A DNA stretch of 64,000 nt from Pseudoalteromonas shioyasakiensis (GTDB lineage: Bacteria > Pseudomonadota > Gammaproteobacteria > Enterobacterales > Alteromonadaceae). The stretch lies in the NCBI RefSeq assembly GCF_019134595.1, contig NZ_CP077770.1, positions 3,654,501-3,718,500 on the forward strand, written 5' to 3'. This document shows, one piece after another, positions 53,243 through 63,019 of this stretch. A program made the position numbers and the translations under genes. A model generated the notes under the pieces. It saw nothing but the letters and a program-made list of their open reading frames with translations. It had not been told where the DNA came from and made no database searches. Within the stretch, counting starts at the first letter, position 1. Each line of letters opens with the position of its first letter.

Positions 53243-53364
53243 CCTCCTTTTAAATTCTTTTTTAAAGAATGATAAACGCTAATTTTACAATTTTTAATTC
53301 TTTTAAAGTGAACTTATAGTTACTCCATCGCAGACACACTGCTTAACTAAACAGGATACCTACT

Positions 53365-53790
53365 ATGAAACTTTTTACTTTAATCTCAGCTCAACCACAC
53401 TTACAAAATATTAGCACTTTATTGGCACGAATTGGTTTATCGGCCATCTTTTTACTAACCGGCTTTAGCAAAATAGAATTCTTTGATGCAACAGCACAGT
53501 ACATGGCATCAGTAGGTTTACCAGAGTTCTTACTGCCGTTTGTAATTGCCTTTGAAATTGTTGGCGGATTATTTATTTTACTGGGCTTTTTAACACAACT
53601 AACCGCTGTCGCTTTTGCTGGTTTCAGCCTAGTTAGTGCTTTGTTATTCCACTTTCAGCTTGATGATCAAATGCAATTTTTAATGTTCTACAAAAATATT
53701 GCGATGGCAGGCGGCTTTTTAGCATTAGCCAGTGTTGGTGCAGGCAAAATCAGCCTAGATCAACTAGTGTTAAAACGTAGTCAGGCATAA
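53365..53790 (+). CDS. DoxX family membrane protein
   Basis: A 141-residue protein with four helices and the DoxX pattern (ARIGLSAIFLLTGFSKI, LLPFVIAFEIVGGLFILLGF). DoxX proteins are linked to redox stress or quinone chemistry. It precedes the pirin gene by 60 bases, an arrangement often seen with a LysR regulator, which follows. Confidence 0.88.
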   Translation: MKLFTLISAQPHLQNISTLLARIGLSAIFLLTGFSKIEFFDATAQYMASVGLPEFLLPFVIAFEIVGGLFILLGFLTQLTAVAFAGFSLVSALLFHFQLDDQMQFLMFYKNIAMAGGFLALASVGAGKISLDQLVLKRSQA

Positions 53791-53850
53791 CATTTATCCC
53801 AGCCAATAACCTAGGTTGTTGGCTGAATTTGTTTTTAAGGGGGCGCGAGT

Positions 53851-54717
53851 ATGGCAACGTTATTAACAGCAACCAGCCATGATATTGGTGGGCTCGATGT
53901 AAAACGCATCTTGCCTCATTTTGACAAAAAAATGGTTGGCCCATTTATCTTTTTTGACCACATGGGGCCAAATCACTTTCCTCGCGGTGAAGGCATAAAT
54001 GTGAGGCCTCACCCTCATATTGGCTTATCAACGCTCACTTATTTATTTACTGGCAGTATTTACCATCGCGATTCGCTAGGTAATAGCCTGCAAATAGAAC
54101 CCGGCGATGTTAACTGGATGACCGCAGGTCGCGGTATAGTTCACTCAGAAAGAGAAAGCCTTGAAGTGCGGGCGAGCGAGCATGACATTAATGGTCTGCA
54201 GTGCTGGGTTGCTTTACCTGAGAGTATGACCGAAATAGCACCGCGTTTTGAACATATCAAAAAACAGCAATTGCCTGAGAAAATCGAAAAAGGCGTGCTG
54301 ATGCGACTCATTGTTGGTGATGCCTATAGCTTAAGCTCCCCTGTGAAAAGCTACTCTCCGATGTTCTATGTAGATACGGTAGCCGAGCAAGGTAGCCATT
54401 TAACTAAACCACACCCTCGCCATGAAACCGCCGTGTATGTTATTTATGGTGAAATTGGTGTGGGTGATACTCGCTATACCCAAGGCGACTTTGTGCTACT
54501 TGATGACAGTGAACACGAAATAACGACTCTGATGCACAGCCGCTTTATTTTACTCGGTGGCAGTAAATTCAATAAAGTCCCGTACTTACACTGGAATTTT
54601 GTTGCTTACAGCAAAGAGCGTATCGAGCAAGCAAAACAAGATTGGCAAGCACAGCGTTTTGCTAAAATCCCCGGTGATGAGCTTGAGTATATTGAGTTGC
54701 CCTCACCTAAAAAGTAA
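53851..54717 (+). CDS. Pirin family protein
   Basis: The 288-residue bicupin has the pirin metal site: FFDHMGPNHF, RPHPHIGLSTLTYLF and a Glu in HSERES. Bacterial pirins are iron-binding redox proteins, some with quercetinase activity or effects on pyruvate metabolism. A purine-rich GGGGG site precedes the ATG. It lies between DoxX and a LysR regulator, which may control both. Confidence 0.9.
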   Translation: MATLLTATSHDIGGLDVKRILPHFDKKMVGPFIFFDHMGPNHFPRGEGINVRPHPHIGLSTLTYLFTGSIYHRDSLGNSLQIEPGDVNWMTAGRGIVHSERESLEVRASEHDINGLQCWVALPESMTEIAPRFEHIKKQQLPEKIEKGVLMRLIVGDAYSLSSPVKSYSPMFYVDTVAEQGSHLTKPHPRHETAVYVIYGEIGVGDTRYTQGDFVLLDDSEHEITTLMHSRFILLGGSKFNKVPYLHWNFVAYSKERIEQAKQDWQAQRFAKIPGDELEYIELPSPKK

Positions 54718-54771
54718 ACTTTTCCTGCATTTACAGGTACTATTAGGTAGTTAAGTAAGCAAAGGAACATC

Positions 54772-55659
54772 ATGCTAAGAATTACGCTAGAACAGTGGCG
54801 CATGTTTCGTGCTGTTGTTGAATTTGGAGGCTTTAACCAAGCCTCACAAGGTATTCATAAAAGCCAATCGAGTATTCATAATGCAGTTGGCAAAATTGAA
54901 TCTGCACTCAATGTAAAATTATTCAGCATCCAAGGCCGTAAAACCGTGCTGACTGAAGCCGGCGAAATGATGCTGCGCCGTGCTAATTACTTACTTGATG
55001 AAGCCGCTAAAGTTGAGGCCATTGGGCAAACTTTGGGTGAAGGTATCGAAAGTAAGTTACGCATTGCCGTTGATGCTGTTTTCCCTCAACAATTGCTTTA
55101 TAAAGTACTTAACAACACGTCATCGCAATACCCTCAACTGCGTATTGAGCTGCATGAGTCTGTACTAATGGGGGGCAATGAGCTGCTCGAAAACGATCAG
55201 GTTGATATTGCTATTACCGGCTTTCCAATTGCGGCAAACTTTCACGAAGAATTATGTGATATCGAGTTTATTGCCGTCGCCCACCCAGATCACCCTTTGC
55301 ATGCGATAGAGCGTGAAATTACCCTCGAAGATTTAAAATCACACCGCCAAATTGTTGTTCGCGATTCAGCAAATAAGCACAAACAAGATGGTGGTTGGTT
55401 AGGTGCCGATCAACGCTGGACCGTCACTCATATGCGCACTTCGATTGATATGATCAGTAATGGACTGGGCTTTGCGTGGTTACCAAAAATCGCGATAGAA
55501 AAACAACTTGCGACAGGGCAAATGAAAGCACTTAATTTAACCCATAACAGCAGTCGCAGCGCTAAGTTACATTTACTCTTTAAAGACGGTGACAAACTGG
55601 GTCCTGCAGCACGCTCGTTTATTGGCGAGTTGCGTTATCAAGTAATGGAAAACCTATAG
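54772..55659 (+). CDS. LysR-family transcriptional regulator
   Basis: The 295-residue regulator has a LysR winged helix in the first 65 residues (FGGFNQASQGIHKSQSSIHNAVGKIE) and a periplasmic-binding-like effector domain (about 92-290). It follows pirin in the same direction, which differs from the usual divergent LysR layout; it may regulate the DoxX-pirin pair or be autoregulated. It overlaps the convergent SMP-30 gene by 6 bases. Confidence 0.9.
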   Translation: MLRITLEQWRMFRAVVEFGGFNQASQGIHKSQSSIHNAVGKIESALNVKLFSIQGRKTVLTEAGEMMLRRANYLLDEAAKVEAIGQTLGEGIESKLRIAVDAVFPQQLLYKVLNNTSSQYPQLRIELHESVLMGGNELLENDQVDIAITGFPIAANFHEELCDIEFIAVAHPDHPLHAIEREITLEDLKSHRQIVVRDSANKHKQDGGWLGADQRWTVTHMRTSIDMISNGLGFAWLPKIAIEKQLATGQMKALNLTHNSSRSAKLHLLFKDGDKLGPAARSFIGELRYQVMENL

Positions 55660-56538
55660 CTTCAAGGGCGTTTCAGCAATACCTTTAACGCCTGGCTCAA
55701 GAATAAACACGCCACCACTGTGAGGGTAATCAGCGAGTACTGAGTCTTCTAGCCCTACTGACGCAGTAGTCACCGCCAGATGCGTGAGCTCTTCACCTAC
55801 AAATGCGACACTCGTAACACGCGGTGCGGGTAAGCGAATAAACTGTACTTGCTCACCATTTGGAGCAAAACGATACACGCCATAACCATTCCATGCAGCA
55901 ACCCAAAGATGATCTTCGCTATCAACTGTCATGCCATCAGGAAAACCCATATTGTCAGTAAAGCGAATAAACTCTTGTTTATCAGCAAGCTCGCCATGCT
56001 CATTCAGAGTGAAGCGGTAGATTATTTGTTTATCTGAGTCTGTAGAATATAGAAACTGGCCATTTTTACTTACCGCAGGCCCATTGCTAATGGTGTAGTC
56101 ATGATCAACTGCTGTCGGAGCCTGACCATGACCAAAACGGTATAACTTGCCACTATTGGTTTGCTCTTGAGAGTCCATTGAGCCAAAAAAGCCAAAGCCT
56201 TGGCGAGACGTTTTACCATCGTTTAAGCGGTTTTGTGAGGGTTCGTGATCGATTGAGTAAAGAAGTTCGCGGCTAAAGTCTTCACTATTGAGCTTATAAA
56301 TGCCTTTGGCAAAGCCTGCGATTAATTCAGTTTGTTCGGTTTCCATCACCCAACAAATAGGTTCTGGCATAGTAAACTGGCTAACTCGCATCGATTGACA
56401 CTGCAAACGAAACAAACGCTGCCCTAAAATATCGACCCAAAATAAACAGTTATGTGCCTTCGCAAAATAGGCACCTTCGCCCAATTGGCATTGGCTAGAA
56501 ATGATTACTTTAATGGTGTCATCGAGCATAGGCTTCAT
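55654..56538 (-). CDS. SMP-30/gluconolactonase-family lactonase, probable L-arabinonolactonase
   Basis: A 294-residue six-bladed propeller with the metal-site residues of the SMP-30 family: Glu in QLGEGAYF (near 20), Asn/Asp in NRLNDGKTS (near 105), NGPAV and PDGMTVD (near 204). It hydrolyses aldonolactones to aldonic acids in the cytoplasm. In this cluster it would follow the sugar dehydrogenase at 57402 in a non-phosphorylative pentose pathway. The downstream dehydratase is not in the window. Confidence 0.85.
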   Translation of the reverse strand: MKPMLDDTIKVIISSQCQLGEGAYFAKAHNCLFWVDILGQRLFRLQCQSMRVSQFTMPEPICWVMETEQTELIAGFAKGIYKLNSEDFSRELLYSIDHEPSQNRLNDGKTSRQGFGFFGSMDSQEQTNSGKLYRFGHGQAPTAVDHDYTISNGPAVSKNGQFLYSTDSDKQIIYRFTLNEHGELADKQEFIRFTDNMGFPDGMTVDSEDHLWVAAWNGYGVYRFAPNGEQVQFIRLPAPRVTSVAFVGEELTHLAVTTASVGLEDSVLADYPHSGGVFILEPGVKGIAETPLKL

Positions 56539-56565
56539 TACACAAACTGCTGAACTATTCTCATT

Positions 56566-57273
56566 CTATCTGTGTATGAAAATAAGTGCTAGACCAGATA
56601 AACCTGCAACCAGCAAGATGATGCCACGAATGGCCTTTTCATTGAGGTTATTGTTGATCACAAACGACAAGCCCCAGCCAATTAAAATAGCAGGTAAGCA
56701 GAAAAAGAACAGCTTTACATCAGCCATATCGGCAGAGCCTGTCAGCATCAGTACAATAATGCCAAACAAGTTTATAAAGACGAAAAAGGCACTTAGGTTT
56801 GCTTTAATTTTGTCTTTATCTTCAGCTTGATAGAGCAGCCCCATCGGCGCGCCACCGGCTGACGTTGTGGTACCTAAAAAGCCCGACGACATTGACGCGA
56901 GTAAGCTTGTGATGGTGGAAATTTTCGGTTTCATACCTATGATAGACAATGCCACCACCACCAAAATACTCACTCCGAGCAAGAGTTGATACTGCTTCGC
57001 ATTGACATACCACATCACCACAGCGGCAAAGATAACCCCAACTGCACCACCAATTATGGATATGCCCGTTTGTTTCATGTCTATCGCGCCGCGGTGTTTA
57101 ATCATTAACACCGACGTTAAGAACAGCGCATTCAAAATCATTGGCCCAGGCACCAGCTCTGGCATCAGCCAGTAAAGTACAGGCACGCATAACATACCTA
57201 AACCAAAGCCAATAACACTTTGCAGGCAAGCGCCAATAATCAGAATTAAATAAACAAGTACAAAGTCGGTCAA
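56566..57273 (-). CDS. TauE/SafE-family membrane permease
   Basis: The 235-residue protein has about seven to eight helices and the TauE/SafE repeats (GFGLGMLCVPVLYWLMPE; SGFLGTTTSAGGAPMGLLY). Family members export sulfite or organic acids. It sits inside the pentose cluster, so it may move an aldonic acid or a product (inference). The frame opens with TTG at 57273 preceded by AAGGTGG; no ATG lies nearby, so TTG is the likely start. Confidence 0.83.
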   Translation of the reverse strand: MTDFVLVYLILIIGACLQSVIGFGLGMLCVPVLYWLMPELVPGPMILNALFLTSVLMIKHRGAIDMKQTGISIIGGAVGVIFAAVVMWYVNAKQYQLLLGVSILVVVALSIIGMKPKISTITSLLASMSSGFLGTTTSAGGAPMGLLYQAEDKDKIKANLSAFFVFINLFGIIVLMLTGSADMADVKLFFFCLPAILIGWGLSFVINNNLNEKAIRGIILLVAGLSGLALIFIHR

Positions 57274-57401
57274 ACTTTCTTACCACCTTCCTAAGTATGA
57301 GCTCTGTTGATTCTATAACCCATATTTTATTATTATAGTATCATTTGAATTATGTAAAAATTTTTATTTCAAGCTAGTTATTTTACGATTGTTTCGCAAA
57401 A

Positions 57402-58181
57402 TTATGTCCAACCTGCATCCACGATCAGTGATTGTGCTGTCATCATTCGGCTGTCATCAGCGGCCAAAAACAATGCCGCGTTTACCACATGGTCTGGTTG
57501 AATTGTTTCGTTAATACACTGACTTAAACGAACATCTTCAATCATTTCTGGGGTTAGCCAATGAGTAATTTGGCGCTCTGTCATCACCCAACCCGGAACC
57601 AGTGAATTCACACGAATATTGTCTTTACCATATGAGGCAGCTAATGAACGGGTTAAACCTTCAATCCCTGCTTTTGCGGTTGTGTAGGCTGGCATGCCTG
57701 TTTGCTTAATACGCCAGCTTACCGACCCCATATTGATAATGCTACCGCCACCTAAGCGCTGCATCTGTTCAATCACAGCTTGCGATGAAAAGAAACATGG
57801 ACGTAAGTTAACAGCAAACTTATCTTCCCAATATTTCACATCCATATTCTCTGCGGCATGTCGGGTGTCATCGGCTGCGTTATTAATTAACACACCAATG
57901 TCACCCTGTTGTTGACGCGTTTGCTCAATGGCCGCTTTTAAGGCCTCAACATCACGTATATCGCAATGGATAAACTGCGGATCAAACTCATATTTACCCG
58001 CTAATTTTGCGCATAACGCATCGCTTTGCTCAGTTGCAATATCAACAAAGGTGACTTTCGCGCCCTGCTCGCAGAACCGCGTTACCATTACTTCACCAAT
58101 TCCCGATGCACCACCAGTAATAAACACACTCTTACCAGCAAGGCTTGGGTAAACTGTTTTTAGCTCGTTCGAATTTGGCAT
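57402..58181 (-). CDS. XylB-like SDR sugar dehydrogenase (pentose 1-dehydrogenase)
   Basis: The 259-residue SDR has TGGASGIG (22-29), NNA at 100-102, catalytic Ser153, Tyr166 and Lys170. Its start VYPSLAGKSVFITGG, the DDTRH after NNA and the AGW end closely resemble Caulobacter D-xylose dehydrogenase XylB. It probably oxidises L-arabinose or D-xylose to the lactone with NAD+; the arabinan-cleaving enzymes nearby favour arabinose. It lies in one direction with lactonase and permease. Confidence 0.88.
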   Translation of the reverse strand: MPNSNELKTVYPSLAGKSVFITGGASGIGEVMVTRFCEQGAKVTFVDIATEQSDALCAKLAGKYEFDPQFIHCDIRDVEALKAAIEQTRQQQGDIGVLINNAADDTRHAAENMDVKYWEDKFAVNLRPCFFSSQAVIEQMQRLGGGSIINMGSVSWRIKQTGMPAYTTAKAGIEGLTRSLAASYGKDNIRVNSLVPGWVMTERQITHWLTPEMIEDVRLSQCINETIQPDHVVNAALFLAADDSRMMTAQSLIVDAGWT

Positions 58182-58225
58182 GATAACCTTTTGTTTTAAA
58201 GTAATTACAACGTCAAAAGTGATAC

Positions 58226-58948
58226 TTATTGAGCCGCTTCTTTATCAGCGATTTCTTTTTCAATAAACGCCATTGCTTCATCAATCATGTACGTCATCAT
58301 GTTTTTAGCACGCTCAGGGTCGCCGCTCGCAATCGCGTTATACACTTTAAAGTGCTCTTCAGCGATAGCCTTTTTATTGCCCTTAGCTGGTGTAGTATGT
58401 TGAATACTCACATGTAATGCAGTGCGAATAAAATCACGTAATTGATAGAAAAAACGGTTGCCACTGGCATGTAAAATTGCTGTGTGGAAGGCAAGGTCTG
58501 GCTCATGCATTACGCCTTCAGGCTCTTCTGCTGCCGCTTGCATTTTATCGAGTGCCATTTTAATTTCTGCAATGGCTGCTTGATCGCCTTTTCTTGCTGC
58601 AAGTGCTGCTGCTTGTGGTTCAATCGCCAAGCGCACTTGTAAGAATTCTTTAAGTACGTAAAGTGATGGACTGCTTTCTAACAACCATTTTAATACGCTT
58701 GTGTCGTATAAGTTCCAGTTCTCCGCCGACTCAACACGAATACCTTGTCGTGGACGAGAAGAAATCAGTCCTTTTGCAGCAAGCATTTTCACAGCTTCAC
58801 GAACAGCTGTGCGGCTAATACCATACACTTCGCAAAGTTGTGCTTCGGTTGGTAGCCCCGTTTCAGTGTTATAATCACCAACAATAATTGCTTTACCAAG
58901 CTCATTGGTAACTTGTTGTGATAGGTTTAAATTTTCTAAACGCGCCAT
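58226..58948 (-). CDS. GntR/FadR-type (FCD) transcriptional regulator
   Basis: The 240-residue regulator has an N-terminal GntR winged helix (TEAQLCEVYGISRTAVREAVKML near 30-55) and a C-terminal helical FCD domain with metal-binding His residues. It is the likely local switch of the arabinan/pentose genes, divergent from the symporter and upstream of the dehydrogenase. GAGGA precedes the ATG by 6 bases. The ligand is probably a pathway intermediate. Confidence 0.9.
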   Translation of the reverse strand: MARLENLNLSQQVTNELGKAIIVGDYNTETGLPTEAQLCEVYGISRTAVREAVKMLAAKGLISSRPRQGIRVESAENWNLYDTSVLKWLLESSPSLYVLKEFLQVRLAIEPQAAALAARKGDQAAIAEIKMALDKMQAAAEEPEGVMHEPDLAFHTAILHASGNRFFYQLRDFIRTALHVSIQHTTPAKGNKKAIAEEHFKVYNAIASGDPERAKNMMTYMIDEAMAFIEKEIADKEAAQ

Positions 58949-59209
58949 GTGTGTTCCTCAAAAGATCTGAGTAATATGATACATCTATAAAGCTATTCCG
59001 TCATCCTGGAAATAATTGATTAAAATCAATAACAAGCAAAAAACAACCTAATACAAGTGTCTGTATTTCGAACAACATAGTCACCATTTCACCTACAGAC
59101 TGTCACCTTATTTTAACAAATCTCTTTCACTTAGCTTATTTATAATATAATATTTTTATTCAACAACTAAAAAAGCAAAATTCTCTTTCAAAATTAGGTG
59201 GAACACACG

Positions 59210-60838
59210 ATGGTCGAACTAAGTACCTTAGACTGGGCAGTGCTAGCAGGATTTTTCGTCCTGTTACTAGGCGTTGTCGTGATGTCTATGCGACAAAAAG
59301 AAGAAGACACCGCTGATTACTTTTTAGCGGGTCGTAATGCAAGTTGGTTAGTGATTGGTGCCTCAATTTTCGCATCAAACATTGGCTCGGAACATTTAGT
59401 GGGCCTTTCAGGTTCAGGTGCACAATCGGGTATGGCACTGGCTCACTGGGAAATGCAATCGTGGATCATTCTACTGCTCGGTTGGATTTTCGTGCCTTTC
59501 TATTGGAGTAGTAAAGTCTACACCATGCCTGAATTCTTAGAGCGCCGCTTTAACTCTAAATCACGTACCTTCTTATCTGTTATCTCATTGATTAGTTATG
59601 TACTAACCAAGGTTGCGGTAACGGTTTATGCCGGCGGTATCGCATTTAAAACAATATTAGGTATCGAGAGCATTTGGGGTATCGATTTCTTCTGGATTTC
59701 AGCTATTGCCCTTGTCGTGATCACCGGTATTTATACGGTACTTGGCGGTATGAAAGCCATTATGTGGACCTCGGTGTTGCAAACCCCTGTGCTCATTATT
59801 GGCTCCTTAGTCATATTAGTTGTTGGTCTAGATAAAGTAGGTGGCTGGGCAGAAGTTGAGCGTATAAACGATGCTAATATGCACCTTATTCGTAGTGCTT
59901 CAGATGCTGAATTCCCTTGGCCTGGCATTGTATTTGGTTCATTCATTATTGGTTTTTGGTATTGGTGTACCGACCAATACATCGTACAACGTGTTTTATC
60001 TGCAAAAGGCATTAAAGAAGCACGTCGCGGTACCATGTTCGCCGGTTACTTAAAATTACTTCCTGTATTTATCTTTTTAGTACCAGGCATGATTGCATAC
60101 GCATTGAATGTTAAAGGTATTATTAGCTATGAAAGTGCTGACCAAGCCTTCCCAACTCTCGTTGCTGAGCTATTACCATCTGGTGTTAAAGGGATTGTAA
60201 TTGGTGGTTTAGTAGCAGCTCTTATGAGTTCTTTAGCATCATTATTTAACTCATCAGCAACCTTATTTACCATTGATTTTTATAAGAAATTCAAACCAGA
60301 ATCATCTGAGAAGCATCTTCTGAAAGTAGGCCGTATTGCCACTATCGTGATTGTTGTATTAGGTCTTCTGTGGATACCCGTCATGAGCTTAATTGCCGAT
60401 GTGCTTTATGAATATCTGCAAAGTGTGCAGTCTCTTATTGCACCAGGTATTGCTGCGGTATTTTTACTCGGTTTATGTAGTAAACGCATCACTCCAACAG
60501 CGGGTTTTGTGGGCTTAGTATCAGGTTTTGTGCTTGGTATGATCCGCTTAGTGTTACTGCCATTTAAAGATGATTTAACAGGTTCATCATTTGCGTGGAT
60601 CACCACAATGAACTGGTTATATTACTGTATTCTGCTATTTGTTGTGGTCGTTGCTATTATGATTGTGGTAAGTATTTTCACCAAGCAAGCAGACGAAGAA
60701 CAATTGAAAGGTCTTACTTTCTCAAGCCTAGATAAAGCAACTATGAAAGAAGTAGCGGCCGGCTTAGATAAGTGGGATTACATTCATACCGCGGGTATTA
60801 TTGGTATTACTGCCTTTATTTACTACCGCTTCTGGTAA
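59210..60838 (+). CDS. Sodium/sugar symporter (SSS family, SGLT-like)
   Basis: The 542-residue carrier has about 14 helices with SGLT features: SNIGSEHLVGLSGSGA near 58-73, the PEFLERRF turn and WYWCTDQYIVQR near 245. It takes up a monosaccharide with sodium; the setting suggests arabinose or xylose. AGGTGG is 8 bases before the ATG at 59210; an in-frame GTG at 59198 is closer to it but less likely. A strong terminator follows. Confidence 0.9.
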   Translation: MVELSTLDWAVLAGFFVLLLGVVVMSMRQKEEDTADYFLAGRNASWLVIGASIFASNIGSEHLVGLSGSGAQSGMALAHWEMQSWIILLLGWIFVPFYWSSKVYTMPEFLERRFNSKSRTFLSVISLISYVLTKVAVTVYAGGIAFKTILGIESIWGIDFFWISAIALVVITGIYTVLGGMKAIMWTSVLQTPVLIIGSLVILVVGLDKVGGWAEVERINDANMHLIRSASDAEFPWPGIVFGSFIIGFWYWCTDQYIVQRVLSAKGIKEARRGTMFAGYLKLLPVFIFLVPGMIAYALNVKGIISYESADQAFPTLVAELLPSGVKGIVIGGLVAALMSSLASLFNSSATLFTIDFYKKFKPESSEKHLLKVGRIATIVIVVLGLLWIPVMSLIADVLYEYLQSVQSLIAPGIAAVFLLGLCSKRITPTAGFVGLVSGFVLGMIRLVLLPFKDDLTGSSFAWITTMNWLYYCILLFVVVVAIMIVVSIFTKQADEEQLKGLTFSSLDKATMKEVAAGLDKWDYIHTAGIIGITAFIYYRFW

Positions 60839-60858
60839 TCGTTCGTTCCCAAAGTTGT

Positions 60859-60883
60859 AGGGCGCCAATTGGCGCCCTTTTTT
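60859..60883 (+). terminator. Terminator of the symporter gene
   Basis: AGGGCGCC (60859-60866), loop AATT, GGCGCCCT (60871-60878) and TTTTT. It just touches the stop of the convergent GH43 gene. Confidence 0.93.
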
Positions 60884-61904
60884 AATCAGCGAGTTCTGGT
60901 GAAAACACTGGAAAACCGTTTTTATCCCACGTAATAATGCGTGCTCGCGCATGGCGGTTTGGGTCTGTAAGCGGTGTGCCTTTCAGCTCTTTATAGTCAC
61001 GACTGTGATAAATCATCAAATCGGTTACACCATCTTCAGCTTTTACAAAACTGTTGTGCCCAGGCCCAAAACGACCTAGCTCAGCATTGGTGGTGAACAC
61101 CGGCTCAGCCTTCTTATGCCAGCTAGTAGGGTCAAGTAAATCAGCATTCACATCTGCCCATAGCAAGCCCATCGCATATCGATGATCGGTGGCACTGGCT
61201 GAATAAGTGACAAATATTTTATCGCCATGAGTGATGACTGCAGCACCTTCGTTTACCTTGTAGCCTTGCACTTCCCAATCAAGGGTTGGCTCTGTAATCG
61301 CGATAATGGGTTCTTTAATTGATGTTGGTGAGTCCATTTCAGCTAACCATAAAGCTGAGTTATAAGTTGCAGGCTGGTTCTGCTGCGCCCAAATCATGTA
61401 ACGCTTACCCTTGTGCGTAAAGCTTGTGGCATCAAGCGAAAAACTATCAAGGTGGCTAGTTACTTGCCCCATTTCTTGCCACTCACCTTGCATCGGATTA
61501 GCACTGTCGTTTTTAAGTGCATACATGCGAATACTGAACGGCTTTTCGATATCACCTGCGGCGAAGTAGATATACCAACTGCCATCAATCTGATGTAGCT
61601 CAGGGGCCCAAATATTGACACTCATTGGGCCTTTATCGCGCTTTTGCCAAATAACCTTCGGCTCAGCTAATTTTAAATCGTTTAAGCGACAAGCTTGGCG
61701 CAGCTCAATTTCATCAAATTTCGGCGAACTACCTATAAACGTGTAACAGCCACTTTTATCATCACGAACTAACCAAGGATCAGCACGTTTGAGTACAATG
61801 GGGTTATCAATTGGCGCTAAAGTCTTGCTACTATTAGCAAGGGCTGACAATGACGAGGCGCTTAACGCACTAAGAAGCGTTAGCCGAGATAATTTTTTGA
61901 GCAT
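60882..61904 (-). CDS. Secreted GH43 glycosidase, probable alpha-L-arabinofuranosidase
   Basis: The 340-residue five-bladed propeller has a signal peptide (1-23, cleavage after ALA) and GH43 catalytic residues Asp42 (ADPW), Asp158 (SLDAT) and Glu219 (NEGAA), plus His283 in GPGHNS. It probably trims arabinose from arabino-oligosaccharides in the periplasm. I placed the start at 61904 because AGGA stands 7 bases before it and the signal peptide then begins properly; a longer frame to 61979 has no such site. Confidence 0.87.
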   Translation of the reverse strand: MLKKLSRLTLLSALSASSLSALANSSKTLAPIDNPIVLKRADPWLVRDDKSGCYTFIGSSPKFDEIELRQACRLNDLKLAEPKVIWQKRDKGPMSVNIWAPELHQIDGSWYIYFAAGDIEKPFSIRMYALKNDSANPMQGEWQEMGQVTSHLDSFSLDATSFTHKGKRYMIWAQQNQPATYNSALWLAEMDSPTSIKEPIIAITEPTLDWEVQGYKVNEGAAVITHGDKIFVTYSASATDHRYAMGLLWADVNADLLDPTSWHKKAEPVFTTNAELGRFGPGHNSFVKAEDGVTDLMIYHSRDYKELKGTPLTDPNRHARARIITWDKNGFPVFSPELAD

Positions 61905-62007
61905 AATGTGTCCTGTATTTCGTCTCGATTTTATTGTTAATATTGTATTACATATTATATAGTAGCTGAATGAACACAAGAGTTAAAACAACAAAAGGTA
62001 TTCAAGC

Positions 62008-63012
62008 ATGAGACCCGTAAGTAAGGTGACACACGCAATGAAGTGGCTTTCAACAGGGCTACTTTTTTCTGCCGCAGCCGTATCTGCAAAGCAAGTTGAA
62101 GTACACGATCCGGTAATGACCAAAGAAGGCGACACGTACTATGTATTTAGCACAGGCCCTGGTATTACCTATTATGAATCGAAAGATTTAACCAACTGGA
62201 AACTCACAGGCCGCGTTTTTAAAGATGAGCCGAGTTGGGCAAAGCGTATTTCACCAAGCTTTGATGGCCACTTATGGGCACCTGATGTGTATGAAAAAAA
62301 TGGTAAGTTTTACCTTTATTACTCAGTCTCTGCATTTGGCAAAAACACTTCAGCAATTGGTGTAACGGTTAACGAAACCCTTGACCCATCATCACCTGAT
62401 TACAAGTGGATTGACTACGGCATCGTGGTTGAATCAGTGCCTGAGCGCGACGATTGGAACGCTATCGACCCTGCAATAGTTGAAGATGACAATGGTACAC
62501 CATGGATGAGCTTTGGTTCGTTCTGGGGCGGCCTTAAACTAGTAAAACTTGATGATGATATGGTGCGCTTAGCAAAACCTGAAAAATGGCATCACATTGC
62601 GAGTCGCCCAAACACGGAACATGGCCCAATTGAAGCACCTTATATCTTTAAAAAGAATGGCTATTACTACCTATTTGTTTCGTTTGATAAATGCTGCCGT
62701 GGCGTAGAGAGTACTTACAACGTACGTGTGGGTCGCAGCAAAAACATCGAAGGCCCATATTTAGATCAACAAGGTCGCTCTATGGTTGATGGCGGTGGCA
62801 GTTTAGTTATTGAAGGTAATAAAGATTGGGCAGCCCTTGGCCACAATGCCGCATACACCTTTGATGGTAAAGACTATTTAGTATTACACGCCTACGAAAC
62901 AGCCGATAACGGCGTGCAAAAGCTACGTATTTTACCTATGAGTTGGAAAAACGATTGGCCGGTTGTTAACCCAGCCGACCTAAATAAGCTTAAAACCAAA
63001 CTTAAAAAGTAA
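62008..63012 (+). CDS. Arabinan endo-1,5-alpha-L-arabinanase (GH43)
   Basis: The 334-residue enzyme has a signal peptide (to about 27, VSA) and GH43 residues Asp34 (HDPVM), Asp154 (IDPAI) and Glu209 (IEAPYIF); LWAPDVY and a GHNAAY motif are typical of endo-arabinanases. It cuts arabinan backbones outside the cytoplasm. A second ATG at 62038 gives a shorter signal peptide and cannot be excluded. It diverges from the other GH43 gene, and together they would feed the symporter at 59210. Confidence 0.9.
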   Translation: MRPVSKVTHAMKWLSTGLLFSAAAVSAKQVEVHDPVMTKEGDTYYVFSTGPGITYYESKDLTNWKLTGRVFKDEPSWAKRISPSFDGHLWAPDVYEKNGKFYLYYSVSAFGKNTSAIGVTVNETLDPSSPDYKWIDYGIVVESVPERDDWNAIDPAIVEDDNGTPWMSFGSFWGGLKLVKLDDDMVRLAKPEKWHHIASRPNTEHGPIEAPYIFKKNGYYYLFVSFDKCCRGVESTYNVRVGRSKNIEGPYLDQQGRSMVDGGGSLVIEGNKDWAALGHNAAYTFDGKDYLVLHAYETADNGVQKLRILPMSWKNDWPVVNPADLNKLKTKLKK

Positions 63013-63019
63013 TTATTCA

